Origin: Thaumasiovibrio sp047250365
GTDB taxonomy: Bacteria; Pseudomonadota; Gammaproteobacteria; Enterobacterales; Vibrionaceae
Assembly: GCF_047250365.1 (NCBI RefSeq)
Contig: NZ_JBLBVL010000002.1
Location: 491,155-555,154 of the forward strand
Direction of reading: 5' to 3'
Length of the DNA stretch: 64,000 nucleotides
The position numbers and the translations under genes are program-made. Positions 17,364 through 26,842 of this stretch are shown piece by piece (the first letter of the stretch is position 1; each line of letters opens with the position of its first letter). The notes beneath the pieces are model-generated. The model had not been told where the DNA came from, made no database searches, and saw only the letters and a program-made list of their open reading frames with translations.

Positions 17364-17376
17364 GTAGAGTGAAACT

Positions 17377-18108
17377 GTGAGCAATTTTATCTATAACCCA
17401 CCCACGACACCATGGTTGAATGTTTTGCATGTCGATAAGGACATTATTGCCATTAGCAAACCATCGGGACTGCTCTCTACCCCAGGGCGCGATCCTGCCC
17501 ATGCCGACAGCGTGTGGAACCGAGTACTCGCCGAGTACCCCAATGCACAGCTCGTTCACCGGCTTGATATGTCTACATCTGGGCTCATCGTGTTAGCCCT
17601 ACGCAAAAAAGCTGAGCGACACCTTAAAATTCAGTTTATGAACCGTGAGACAAAAAAACTCTATTACGCCCGCGTGTGGGGAGAAATGCGTGACGATGAA
17701 GGGTTGATTGATCTACCGCTGATTTGTGACTGGCCTAATCGCCCTAAACAGAAAGTGTGCTTTGATAATGGCAAACCATCGCAAACGCATTACAAAGTGC
17801 TAGAACGCAAAGAAGGCACTACCTTGGTGGCGCTCTTTCCGGTGACAGGTCGCTCACACCAACTACGCGTTCATTTACAAGCGATAGGTTATCCTATTCT
17901 TGGCGATCGATTTTATGCACCCGATGACGCCATTGCTGCAGCGCCTCGACTACAACTTCACGCTGCCGAGCTGACCTTCCGTCACCCCGATTCCGAACAA
18001 AGCATGCACCTATTCGCTCCCTGCGACTTCTACCCGCAAGCGCCGAGCCAGGTCTTATTAGACAACCCTAACAATCCCCCAAATAGCTCAGCAAGCGTTA
18101 CCTATTAA
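17377..18108 (+). CDS. rluA: Dual-specificity pseudouridine synthase RluA (23S rRNA 746 / tRNA 32)
   Basis: Isomerises uridine to pseudouridine in 23S rRNA and several tRNAs. The catalytic motif HRLDMSTSG has Asp64, the same position as in E. coli RluA, and GRSHQLRVHLQAIGYPILGD is the second conserved motif. It starts at GTG 17377, whose reading MSNFIYNPPTTPW fits the family; no better ATG lies upstream and the ribosome site is weak. At 243 residues it is longer than the 219-residue E. coli enzyme, with an extra C-terminal tail rich in Pro, Asn and Ser. Convergent with the chitinase gene. Confidence 0.93.
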   Translation: MSNFIYNPPTTPWLNVLHVDKDIIAISKPSGLLSTPGRDPAHADSVWNRVLAEYPNAQLVHRLDMSTSGLIVLALRKKAERHLKIQFMNRETKKLYYARVWGEMRDDEGLIDLPLICDWPNRPKQKVCFDNGKPSQTHYKVLERKEGTTLVALFPVTGRSHQLRVHLQAIGYPILGDRFYAPDDAIAAAPRLQLHAAELTFRHPDSEQSMHLFAPCDFYPQAPSQVLLDNPNNPPNSSASVTY

Positions 18109-18127
18109 CGTTTTCTCGTCATAAAGC

Positions 18128-18160
18128 AAAGCACCCAGCCAATTGGCCAGGTGCTTCGTT
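18128..18160. terminator. Bidirectional terminator, rluA / chitinase
   Basis: AAGCACC and GGTGCTT arms enclose a 14-base segment that itself contains the palindrome GCCAATTGGC. Sits between two converging genes; the T-rich tail (CGTTTATTC) on the plus strand is modest. Confidence 0.7.
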
Positions 18161-18175
18161 TATTCTCGGGCTCGT

Positions 18176-20707
18176 TTAGCGCAGGTTCATGCTATCAAGC
18201 TTGGCCCCCACTGGACCAGAAAAGTTAAAGCCGTCATGCTGATCCCAATTAATCGACCAAGTCATTATCCCGCCAAAGTTGCTGTATGGCATTGCGGGAG
18301 CAACACTATCGCAGCGCGAAATCTGAGTGAGACAGTCGAGTGCAGCTTCAATATTGGCAATCGGAGCCTGGCCGGAATTAGCAGAGCTTGGTCCTGACGG
18401 CAAACCAATCGCGACTTGATCATCACGCAACGGCGCAAACTGATTTCCATCCGCCTTAGTGAAACCCTCAACCAGCATCTTGGCTGATGCCACCATCATG
18501 TCCACTGAACCTTCTGGCGCCACGCCATTGGTATAAGGGTTATCCAAACCACCATTGTTGTAGAGCTGAACATGCAATAAATCGAGCATGTCGCGCACTT
18601 CATCAATGACCGGAATATAGGCGCCCCAAATACCTGAATAGGCCACTTTCGCTCCCTGTACATAAGGATGTTCCGGTGCCATGGTCAAGTACATATCGCG
18701 TCCCATTCTCGCCTGAATCTGACGCAATGCCACTGGCAGACGCGCTTGGATTTGTGTGCCATGCATCAAATTTGAGCCGCTCTCAAGGTCGATATCGAGG
18801 CCATCAAAGCCCCATTCAGCGATAATATCGCTCAAGCTGGCAACAAAGTTGGCTTGATCCGCGTCGGTGTTAAGCGTAATTGTTCCCTCTGCACCACCGA
18901 GCGATAACACAAATACCTTACCTTTAGCCTGCAATGCCTTGATATCAGCTTTGAATTTTGTAGGATCAATCGCAGGACAATCGCTATGAATATCCCCGCT
19001 GTAGAGGTTGAAGTGCACCGTGCCATTCGAGTTGCGATCATTATCGGCGAACGCAATATCAATGACATCCCACGCATCTGACATCTCACTAAGGTTCATC
19101 GGACAGCCCGCACCATTGACAAAGTTATGCCAATAACCAATCAGTTTATGACGCTTACCCACCACTTCTCGCACGCTCACGCTCGCAGCTTCAGATAATG
19201 CGCTATTGCCAGCACTATCCGTCGCTTGCGCTGCTACGGTGTACTCACCCACCGCTGCAGGCGTCCAGCTAACACTATACGGTGCACTGCTATCTGTAGC
19301 GACCACTTGACCATTAGCGATAAACTCAACGGCTTGTACGTTTGCGGTCAGCGCACTGGCTTCAGCACTCAAGTTCACTGCCTTGCCGAGCACTATGCTG
19401 TCACCACTCGCTGGTGAAGTCAGGCTGATCACCAACGGTTGATCGCTCACTGAGACACCCAGCTCCACGCTACTGCTATTCGCTTCATTGTCCACTGCCA
19501 CAGCACGTAGGAGTACAGAACCAACCTGTGTCGGCGTCCAAATCGTTTCATAAGGTGCGCGACTTGCTTGCCCAATCGATCGATCATTAGCAAAGAATTC
19601 CACCCCTGTCACGCTGCCATCACTATCACTGGCCGCTACTGCCACGGTAACATCCACCCCTGCCAACAGCACGCTTCCCGTCGCCGGAGAGGTAAAGCTG
19701 ACATCGGGACCGACGGCACACAGCCCTTGTGCTGTCCATGCATCTTGCCAATATTGGCCACTACCCGGCGCGTACGCCCAGCTCGCATTCGATGAACACC
19801 AACCCGCAACGTCACATTGATAGGCCTGATTGTCGACCTGTACTACGTCACCTGCATTGTACGTTGTACCGACACTGTAGACAGGCGCATTACCACAACC
19901 TCCCGCAGCGGCAGCGCTCACTGTAAAACTCTGCGCTGCAGACTGAGTCACCGCCCCTAGCTCATCAACCGCTTTTGCATACACGCGATGATTGCCCACC
20001 GCTGCAGTCCAACGATGCTCATATGGCGCCGCACTGTCCGTATTGACCAGTGCGTCATTGAGATAAAATTCCACCTGATTGACGGCACCATCACTGTCGC
20101 TCGCCGAGGCACTAAATAACACGCTTTCACCGGCTTGATAACTGGCACTGGCATCAGGACTCGTTAGACTAACCTGCGGCGGCAGATTCTGGTCAGCACT
20201 TACCACACTGATTGCCACTCGCTCAGATTGACTTGCGCCAGAGGCCACCAGCGCTGTTACCACAATCTCAGTCTCACCAGCGACAGCCAACCACTCGATT
20301 TGGTACGGTGCCTGAGTGACGCTCGCCAACAGTGACCCGTTCACCCTAAATTGCACCTCAACAATCGGACCATCAACATAACTCGCCTGTGCAGCTAGGG
20401 TAATCGTGGTACCTTCAGTGACCGATGCCCCCGCCTGAGGAGAAGTAATGTCAATCACGGGTAGAGGTATGCTAGCCTCACAACTGCCCAACGTCTGCCA
20501 CTCTTGCCACTCTCCCGAGTGCACTGTCGGTGACTGCCCTTGCGTCCACCAGTTTGCCTGATAGGCACTTCCAAGTTCTTGTACCTGTTCGCCAGCCTGA
20601 TAAGCCACTCCCGCGTCCCACTGTACTAACGTACTGCAGTCGTAAGCCAACGCCGCCGGCGATACTATGCCGGCAACCAGCACCGCCAATATCCGTTTCC
20701 TTGTCAT
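18176..20707 (-). CDS. Secreted modular GH18 chitinase (chitinase D-like) with two chitin-binding and four Ig-like modules
   Basis: Hydrolyses chitin outside the cell. Order of modules (843 residues): signal peptide 1-21; CBM5/12 chitin-binding module about 22-78 (aromatic-rich YQANWWTQGQSP); Ig-like 84-170; Ig-like 178-265; second, unusual CBM5/12-like module 271-330 with extra cysteines; Ig-like 333-420; Ig-like 424-512; catalytic GH18 517-843. The catalytic motif GFDGLDIDLE ends in Glu642, the proton donor, and LSLGGAEG and MTWSINWD are the other GH18 signatures. The Ig-like modules share the pattern ITSP...VEF..N......APY...W. Start ATG 20707 has GGAG nine bases upstream. Monocistronic, ending against rluA. 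Confidence 0.93.
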   Translation of the reverse strand: MTRKRILAVLVAGIVSPAALAYDCSTLVQWDAGVAYQAGEQVQELGSAYQANWWTQGQSPTVHSGEWQEWQTLGSCEASIPLPVIDITSPQAGASVTEGTTITLAAQASYVDGPIVEVQFRVNGSLLASVTQAPYQIEWLAVAGETEIVVTALVASGASQSERVAISVVSADQNLPPQVSLTSPDASASYQAGESVLFSASASDSDGAVNQVEFYLNDALVNTDSAAPYEHRWTAAVGNHRVYAKAVDELGAVTQSAAQSFTVSAAAAGGCGNAPVYSVGTTYNAGDVVQVDNQAYQCDVAGWCSSNASWAYAPGSGQYWQDAWTAQGLCAVGPDVSFTSPATGSVLLAGVDVTVAVAASDSDGSVTGVEFFANDRSIGQASRAPYETIWTPTQVGSVLLRAVAVDNEANSSSVELGVSVSDQPLVISLTSPASGDSIVLGKAVNLSAEASALTANVQAVEFIANGQVVATDSSAPYSVSWTPAAVGEYTVAAQATDSAGNSALSEAASVSVREVVGKRHKLIGYWHNFVNGAGCPMNLSEMSDAWDVIDIAFADNDRNSNGTVHFNLYSGDIHSDCPAIDPTKFKADIKALQAKGKVFVLSLGGAEGTITLNTDADQANFVASLSDIIAEWGFDGLDIDLESGSNLMHGTQIQARLPVALRQIQARMGRDMYLTMAPEHPYVQGAKVAYSGIWGAYIPVIDEVRDMLDLLHVQLYNNGGLDNPYTNGVAPEGSVDMMVASAKMLVEGFTKADGNQFAPLRDDQVAIGLPSGPSSANSGQAPIANIEAALDCLTQISRCDSVAPAMPYSNFGGIMTWSINWDQHDGFNFSGPVGAKLDSMNLR

Positions 20708-21400
20708 CTGTTTGCTCCATTTCTCGTTTAGACACCATCACATTTCAAGTGGCGGACCTCTATTATCGCGAGGCGTACTGCACTTAAATGGGATGCGCTT
20801 ACATTGATAAGTAGAACAGTTAGAAGAAAATGCGGGGCAAACGATAGTGTTTTATCTTACTCTTGGTCTCATCGTCACACCGAATATATTAACTCAACAC
20901 GCAAAAACAGCGATTTTACGAGCCACTTCAAAAGGAGAGTGTCATGCCTACCAAGCTGAAATAAAATCAAATACAAGCTAATCGGTCATATTACGCATCG
21001 ATTATCGACACGGATAACAACACACGATCTGTCACTTATACGACGCATTCCCCCATCATGTAAATGGCACAACAATCAACCTTATTGCTACCTTTTTTTA
21101 ACTGTTTCGCAATTGTCATCAATCAGCTTTGCATTGCTTCAATATTTCAATTCGTCATTAAATAGGTCCCTAATACCATCATCGCAAAATAATAAACCAT
21201 ATGAACCCTTTATTATTTTATGATTAAAATCAAAGCATTGACATAGCGGACGATTCCTCTTTCGATGTATGGCAACGTCATTATTAGTGATGAAACACCA
21301 CGCCAATAAATTGTTGAACTAGTTCCAAAACCACTCTTAATAATATTGAAAGCGCACTTCACGCTGTTTAACTTCGCCTTAAACATCAAGGAGAAAGCGA
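20708..21400. other. Long divergent region, chitinase / exported pair
   Basis: 693 bp, AT-rich, with no protein gene I can support. TTGACA at 21238-21243 is a perfect -35 hexamer but lacks a clear -10. A six-codon frame at 20944-20964 follows AAGGAG at good spacing; it is too short to call. The length suggests complex control of the chitinase and of the exported pair. Confidence 0.45.
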
Positions 21401-21712
21401 ATGATTAACCGAGTAAATTTACTCACTGTCTTGGTCTTGCTGTCACTGACTGGTTGTAATAGTGGCTCATCCAGCCCCGACACGCCTGACGGCGGCAATG
21501 GTGGTGAAACAGCACCTCCGACAAAGATTGAGGGCACGCCAGACTCAGCTCAAATTCAACAAGTTTTATCCCAAGGAGAAGTGGTTATTGATACCACCAT
21601 TATTGTTCCAGAGGACGATAACGGCGTGCGTATTTTCACGTTATCTCCAGACATTAACGATAAAGGTACGCTGACCATTGCATCTGGCACCCTTACTATT
21701 AGCAAAAATTAA
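21401..21712 (+). CDS. Small lipoprotein of unknown function
   Basis: I do not recognise this family. The 103 residues open with a lipoprotein signal MINRVNLLTVLVLLSLTGC, lipobox LTGC with Cys19, followed by a flexible Gly/Ser/Pro/Asp stretch that would act as a tether. The mature part (about 60 residues) is acidic with short beta-like repeats (VVIDTTIIVPED, GVRIFTLSPDIND, GTLTIASGTLTISK). Residue +2 is Asn, so export to the outer membrane is expected by the usual sorting rule. AAGGAGAAAGCG precedes the ATG. The next gene starts nine bases after the stop, so both are one operon and probably act together in the envelope. Confidence 0.8.
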   Translation: MINRVNLLTVLVLLSLTGCNSGSSSPDTPDGGNGGETAPPTKIEGTPDSAQIQQVLSQGEVVIDTTIIVPEDDNGVRIFTLSPDINDKGTLTIASGTLTISKN

Positions 21713-21721
21713 AGGATTATC

Positions 21722-22453
21722 ATGCTTAAAAATACCGCTCTATTACTCGCACTGTTTTCTGCTTCAGCGCTCTCTGCTGACCATGCCATCTTAAACGTGC
21801 TAGGCGAAATTCAGATTGATGGCAAAACAGTGATCAATGCCGATGGGCAAGTCATTAACAATCAAAACCTTGATATCTCATCTTACTTTGCTGTTGATGG
21901 TACAAAAACGTTCACGCTCACTTCATCTGATGCTGGTGAGCGCGTTTATACCTTTGAGTATGAAAATGGATTCTATAAAGGCGAGTCAGATGCCGTCGAC
22001 GGCACTGTGTATTGGTATAACACAACCATCGATAGAAATGGCGATGTTCTAATCAAAGAATCTGGCGATGAGTGGTGTAAGGGCACTCGAGAAATAGACT
22101 TCTCACGGACAACTGAATTTACAGATGTTCCACTGGGTGTAACAACAACCAGAATGGACCAATATACACTGACCGAACAATCAAATAACTGTTGGGAAGT
22201 CAATACCATACCAAGCTCACATACTGATTTAATACAGCTTACACCGTTAGCGAAAACCACTTATAGCGAAGGGGATATCAATTTTAACGACTGCATTATC
22301 ACAACTCATGCCTACTACGCACCAAACGGCAGTCCAAAGCCTCAACTACGCACATACTGCGCGGGAGCAGGGATTGTAGAGATGAGCTTTGTAACCCACT
22401 ATGCTGGCATCGATGACATCCCCGTTACTTACCGCTTAGTTAGTGTTGACTAA
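21722..22453 (+). CDS. Exported protein of unknown function, four cysteines
   Basis: Not recognised. A signal peptide (MLKNTALLLALFSASALSAD, likely cleaved after Ser18/Ala19) precedes a 224-residue, beta-rich mature domain. It contains exactly four cysteines (119, 157, 191, 213), suggesting two disulfides in the periplasm or outside the cell. Repeated Tyr/Thr-rich strands such as GERVYTFEYENGFYKGES give the look of a beta-barrel or lipocalin-like fold, which I cannot confirm. It follows the small lipoprotein by nine bases with AAAGGATTATC before the ATG, and a terminator closes the unit. The pair may be a lineage-specific surface module; no functional assignment. Confidence 0.78.
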   Translation: MLKNTALLLALFSASALSADHAILNVLGEIQIDGKTVINADGQVINNQNLDISSYFAVDGTKTFTLTSSDAGERVYTFEYENGFYKGESDAVDGTVYWYNTTIDRNGDVLIKESGDEWCKGTREIDFSRTTEFTDVPLGVTTTRMDQYTLTEQSNNCWEVNTIPSSHTDLIQLTPLAKTTYSEGDINFNDCIITTHAYYAPNGSPKPQLRTYCAGAGIVEMSFVTHYAGIDDIPVTYRLVSVD

Positions 22454-22483
22454 CCTCGAGCGCAACATAGATTCACCCTCTCT

Positions 22484-22509
22484 ACTGGGCTCCTTGGAGT
22501 CCAGTTTTT
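22484..22509 (+). terminator. Terminator of the exported pair
   Basis: ACTGGGCTCC, short loop, GGAGTCCAGT with one G-T pair, then a T-run. Lies 30 bp after the second stop codon. Confidence 0.85.
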
Positions 22510-22549
22510 GCTATGATAAAGGCTGTTATCCTTTACATAGTTAACCAAC

Positions 22550-23503
22550 ATGCATCATATCGTCTACCTTGATACTGACACTATCCCGGCACACATTTCT
22601 ATTCCACATCCTAACTTTCCGCACACATGGCAAAGTTATGGCAAGACCCAACCTCACGAGGTTGTCGAGCGGCTTAAAAATGCCACCATCGTCATTACCA
22701 ACAAAGTTGTTCTCGACGCAGCTATCTTAGCCCAGTTGCCGCAACTGCAACTGATCGCCGTATCAGCCACTGGCACCAACAATATCGATATTGACGACTG
22801 TCGGCAGCGTGGTATACCGGTCTGCAATATTCGTGGGTATGCAACGCGCTCTGTACCAGAACACGTCATTGGGATGATGTTTACTCTGCGCCGTAATTTG
22901 ATGGGCTATCACCATGATATTGAGCAAGGTGAATGGTTAAAGCAGAATACCTTCTGCTTTTTTACCCATCCCATCGGGGATATTGAGGGGGCCACCATCG
23001 GCATTGTTGGTAGCGGCAGTTTAGGCAATGCGGTGGCTCAACGCGCTGCAGCATTAGGCATGAATGTGCTCTTTGCCGAGCATAAAGGTCGCACAACCTG
23101 CCGACAAGGCTATACCCCTTTTAACAATGTACTCGCCCGTGCAGATGTCATATCACTTCACTGTCCACTGAATGCGCAAACAGAACACCTGATTGGCCAT
23201 GCCGAGATTTCGTGTATGAAAAACACTGCCATTTTAATTAACACAGGACGAGGTGGGCTGCTCGACGAACAAGCCGTCGTCGATGCCCTTAAAAGTGGCG
23301 AATTGGGTGGCGCTGGCATTGATGTCTTCGTCAATGAGCCTGCCGATAATAAAAACCCACTTATTGCCCATGCCAGCTTACCAAATTTATTGCTCACACC
23401 CCACGTGGCATGGGGCAGCGATAGTGCCATACAAACGTTAGTAAATCAGTTAATCGATAACCTCAATCAGTTTGTTGCTGGCCATCCACAGCATTTACTT
23501 TAA
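22550..23503 (+). CDS. D-2-hydroxyacid dehydrogenase (glycerate/hydroxypyruvate type)
   Basis: NAD(P)-dependent reductase of a 2-oxoacid such as hydroxypyruvate. The Rossmann motif is GSGSLG at 154-159, and the catalytic triad is readable as Arg234 (NTGRGG), Glu263 (NEP) and His285 (TPHVAWGS). NTGRGGLLDEQAVVDAL is the family signature. At 317 residues it resembles HprA/GhrB-type enzymes. The exact substrate is open. It converges with djlA and the two genes overlap by nine bases at their 3' ends, so there is no terminator between them. Confidence 0.88.
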   Translation: MHHIVYLDTDTIPAHISIPHPNFPHTWQSYGKTQPHEVVERLKNATIVITNKVVLDAAILAQLPQLQLIAVSATGTNNIDIDDCRQRGIPVCNIRGYATRSVPEHVIGMMFTLRRNLMGYHHDIEQGEWLKQNTFCFFTHPIGDIEGATIGIVGSGSLGNAVAQRAAALGMNVLFAEHKGRTTCRQGYTPFNNVLARADVISLHCPLNAQTEHLIGHAEISCMKNTAILINTGRGGLLDEQAVVDALKSGELGGAGIDVFVNEPADNKNPLIAHASLPNLLLTPHVAWGSDSAIQTLVNQLIDNLNQFVAGHPQHLL

Positions 23504-24337
23504 GCCCTTCTCTTTTTTAATCATATCGTACGCAGCTTGAATTTCTTGTGCCTTCTGCTTGGCTACTTCCATCATCTCTGGCGGTAGCCCTTTTGCCACC
23601 AGCTTATCAGGATGATGCTCATTCATTAGCTTACGATAAGCGCGCTTTAAGGTCTGCGGTGTCGCCTGCTCATCGACACCGAGCAATTTATATGCGTCAC
23701 TCATTTGATCGCGACTAGGGGGCGCTTGATAGGATTGCCCTTGCTGCTGCGAGTAAAAACCACCACGCTGAAAGCGGAATGCCGCTTCTTGCATTGCCAA
23801 GCGTTGTTCTAACTGTTGAGCACTAAAGCCTAATGCAGCTGCAATCCGATATAAGATTTCACGCTCAGCGGTTTGTAATTCACCATCTGCATAGGCCGCT
23901 TGGATCTGCAGTTCAACAAAAAATTGCAGCAAATCAGGTCGGCCGCGACTGTGCGCCCGAACTTCCTCTAAGACGGAATCTAATGGGAAATCACTCTCTT
24001 TGCCATCACGAAAGGCGGCCTGTGCCTGACGTCGTGCCTCACCATGCAGCCCCATGCGCTGCATAAAATGACTGGCTACCTGAATTTCTTTCTCTGTGAC
24101 ATGTCCTTTTGACTTCGCGACATGGCCCATCACTGCAAATGCGTGATGAAAAAAAGCGGCTTGACTTGCTTGTTGAGCGGCAGTGCGAGCACCAAAGCCC
24201 CCTAACCCACCACCGTAATAGATATTACTGCGAGCAGCATCAAATTTATGCCCCAAAAACAGCCCGAGCAACAATCCAAATGGCCCTCCAAGGATAAAAC
24301 CAAAGAATGCCCCTACCAATTTTCCTGTTAATTGCAT
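23495..24337 (-). CDS. djlA: Membrane-anchored DnaK co-chaperone DjlA
   Basis: Type III J-domain protein that stimulates DnaK at the inner membrane. A single N-terminal glycine-rich membrane span (residues 6-30, GKLVGAFFGFILGGPFGLLL) is followed by a TerB-like helical region and a C-terminal J domain with HPD at 242-244 (NEHHPDKLVAKGLP). Length 280 is normal (E. coli 271). Divergent from lptD, a conserved neighbourhood. Its last nine bases overlap the converging dehydrogenase gene. Confidence 0.95.
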   Translation of the reverse strand: MQLTGKLVGAFFGFILGGPFGLLLGLFLGHKFDAARSNIYYGGGLGGFGARTAAQQASQAAFFHHAFAVMGHVAKSKGHVTEKEIQVASHFMQRMGLHGEARRQAQAAFRDGKESDFPLDSVLEEVRAHSRGRPDLLQFFVELQIQAAYADGELQTAEREILYRIAAALGFSAQQLEQRLAMQEAAFRFQRGGFYSQQQGQSYQAPPSRDQMSDAYKLLGVDEQATPQTLKRAYRKLMNEHHPDKLVAKGLPPEMMEVAKQKAQEIQAAYDMIKKEKGLK

Positions 24338-24489
24338 CGATCACTCTCTTTCATTTCATGTTGCGGCGATTAATTGATGAAGTAAACGTGCCGCGAGTGA
24401 AAATTTGGATTATCATATCATCCATTTATCGGGATAGCAGTCATTGCTCTGCGCATCGTCCAGCATAAACTACAGGAATGTGAAATTAA

Positions 24490-26817
24490 ATGTCCTTGAC
24501 CTCCCGCAGTATTATCGCAACGGCTGTTTCGTTGGCACTCTACGGTCAGCCACTTCAGGCAAAAGAGTGTTTGCAACATAGTGATATCGATCAAACCATG
24601 ATCAACCTGTGTCAGCAACGCCCAGCCTCTCCAGAAGCACTCAATCAACTGCCAGTCACCATTGAAGCTGACTATGCGGAAGCACAGCAAGATGATAAAG
24701 CTAGCTATCAAGGTAATGTTGTCGTTACGCAAGGGAATCGGCGCATGGAAGCCGATCGCGCAGTATTGCGCCAGCCAGAAAATGTCGTCACTGCAACAGG
24801 TAATGTGAAACTGCAAGATGAGCAATACTTGATCATCGCAGATAAAATGCATGCTAGCCTTGACGAAGATACAGCAACCCTATTTGATGCTGATTACGAG
24901 CTCATCTGTGAACTTGGGCGAGGCAGTGCACGGGTCGTCGACAAACAAAATGACACAGAAATAAATCTAAAAGACGCCACCTACACCACTTGCCCTATTA
25001 ATGACGACGCATGGCGCTTCGAAGCACACAGTGTTGACTACGACTCGACATCTCCGTATGTCGACCTCTATGGGGCAAAATTTGCAGTCAAAGGTGTGCC
25101 AATTTTATACATGCCGTACCTACGCCTGCCGGCCACCGATGAGCGACTCACCGGCTTTCTCTACCCTAATGCCAGTTATGGCTCTCGCAATGGTATTGAA
25201 TTAGAAGTACCATTTTATTGGAACATTGCTCCTAATTATGATCTAACGCTCACACCACACTATATGCAGAACCGTGGTGTCATGCTCAATAGCCAATTTC
25301 GTTACCTTAATGACACGGGGCGCGGGGCGCTCAAAACGGAGTACCTTGGCGAAGATAAAGAAGCACCAGAAGACGGGGCGTTGTGGGCCGTTAACTGGCG
25401 TCATGGTGCCACTTTTGCTACCCATTGGCGCGTCGCAGTCGACTATAGTCAAGTCAGTCAATTCAACTATTTTAGTAAAGGCCTTGGGTCTGATATTGGT
25501 AATCGTGAAGACTCCAGCCTACTGCAAACCGGCTCTGTCGCCTACCGCGATACCAATTGGAATGCCACACTCTCTGTGCGTGATTTTCAAAGCCTCACTG
25601 CGGCAGGAAGTAATAGCATTTATCGTTTAATGCCCCAACTAAGTATGAACTACTACCATGAGTTACCTTTTGGGGTAGAAGGCTCGCTGCTCGGGCAATA
25701 TAGTCGTTTTGAAAATGATGATGACCAAAAGCCTGTCGCAGATCGCCTACACTTAGAGCCACGCCTCTACCTCCCCTACGCAGGTACTTGGTGGAACCTT
25801 GAGTCAGAGGCCAAGCTGATGCATACCTATTATCAGCAAGACTTTGATATTAATGACAACAGCGATTTTGTCGGTATGGAAGAATCCGTATCCCGAACGA
25901 TACCGAGTTTACGCCTACTAAGCGGTATCACGCTGGAGCGGGACACAACGGTATGGGGGCAAGCATACTTACAAACTCTAGAGCCTAAGATGCAATACCT
26001 GTATATACAGGATGTTGATCAGTCAGCTATCTATAACCCAACCAACAGTGGGCAAACAGGCTACGACAGTAACTTGCTTCAGCAGGACTATTACGGCTTA
26101 TTTCGTGACCGTCAATACAGCAGTATTGACTATATTGCCCCAGCCAATCAGTTTACGGTTGGTGCATCAACCCGTTTCTTTGATGAGCAATATAAAGAGC
26201 GCTTTGCCTTCTCTTATGGACAGATTTTTTATCTCGATAGACCAGAAAGCGGCACAGACACCAAAGTAAACTACTCCGCTTCTGCCTTTGAAACCGAGTT
26301 TAACTATAACGACCGTACATTTTTCACTGCAGGGCTACAGTACGATGCCAGCGAAGCAGAGATTCAATACGGGCATACGACACTAGAGTACCGTATCGGT
26401 GGAAATTACATCCAAACGAACTATCGCTATGTTTCGCAGTCTTATCTTGAGCAGAGCCTACCGAATAACGATATCGACCGCTCTACTTCAGACGGCATAT
26501 CACAAGCTGGGTTTTCAACCGGGCTAAGGCTAAATGACAATTGGTATGCTCGTGGCGATATTTTCTATGATACTAGCGAAGCCATTTTGTCAGAAAGCCA
26601 GTTCTCTTTGAGCTATGAGTCTTGTTGTTGGGCAATATCGGTGGGTTATAACGAATACCTCAAGTATCGTCGCAATATCGGCGATACACCAGAGTATGAA
26701 AATAACATTAGCTTTAATTTCCGCCTGCTTGGATTAGGCGGTAGCACAGGATTTGGCTCCAGCTCAGGTGGCGGCAACGCACTTAGCTATCGACGCCCAT
26801 TTTATTTAAATAACTAA
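24490..26817 (+). CDS. lptD: LPS-assembly outer membrane protein LptD
   Basis: Outer-membrane barrel that, with LptE, inserts lipopolysaccharide into the outer leaflet. A signal peptide ends at QAKE, then an OstA-like beta-jellyroll (VTIEADYAEAQQDDKASYQG) that receives LPS from LptA, then the 26-strand barrel. The four cysteines of the interdomain disulfides are plausible at Cys27 or Cys41, Cys168 (YTTCPIN), and the adjacent Cys712-Cys713 (ESCCWA); Cys140 is extra. Length 775 fits. First gene of a run with surA, pdxA, rsmA. Confidence 0.96.
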   Translation: MSLTSRSIIATAVSLALYGQPLQAKECLQHSDIDQTMINLCQQRPASPEALNQLPVTIEADYAEAQQDDKASYQGNVVVTQGNRRMEADRAVLRQPENVVTATGNVKLQDEQYLIIADKMHASLDEDTATLFDADYELICELGRGSARVVDKQNDTEINLKDATYTTCPINDDAWRFEAHSVDYDSTSPYVDLYGAKFAVKGVPILYMPYLRLPATDERLTGFLYPNASYGSRNGIELEVPFYWNIAPNYDLTLTPHYMQNRGVMLNSQFRYLNDTGRGALKTEYLGEDKEAPEDGALWAVNWRHGATFATHWRVAVDYSQVSQFNYFSKGLGSDIGNREDSSLLQTGSVAYRDTNWNATLSVRDFQSLTAAGSNSIYRLMPQLSMNYYHELPFGVEGSLLGQYSRFENDDDQKPVADRLHLEPRLYLPYAGTWWNLESEAKLMHTYYQQDFDINDNSDFVGMEESVSRTIPSLRLLSGITLERDTTVWGQAYLQTLEPKMQYLYIQDVDQSAIYNPTNSGQTGYDSNLLQQDYYGLFRDRQYSSIDYIAPANQFTVGASTRFFDEQYKERFAFSYGQIFYLDRPESGTDTKVNYSASAFETEFNYNDRTFFTAGLQYDASEAEIQYGHTTLEYRIGGNYIQTNYRYVSQSYLEQSLPNNDIDRSTSDGISQAGFSTGLRLNDNWYARGDIFYDTSEAILSESQFSLSYESCCWAISVGYNEYLKYRRNIGDTPEYENNISFNFRLLGLGGSTGFGSSSGGGNALSYRRPFYLNN

Positions 26818-26842
26818 GGGATTCCCTCGACGTAGGATGTAT

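Noticed and set aside
20944..20964. Six-codon frame after AAGGAG in the chitinase upstream region
   Set aside because: Good ribosome site but too short to separate from chance; no downstream gene close enough to be a leader.
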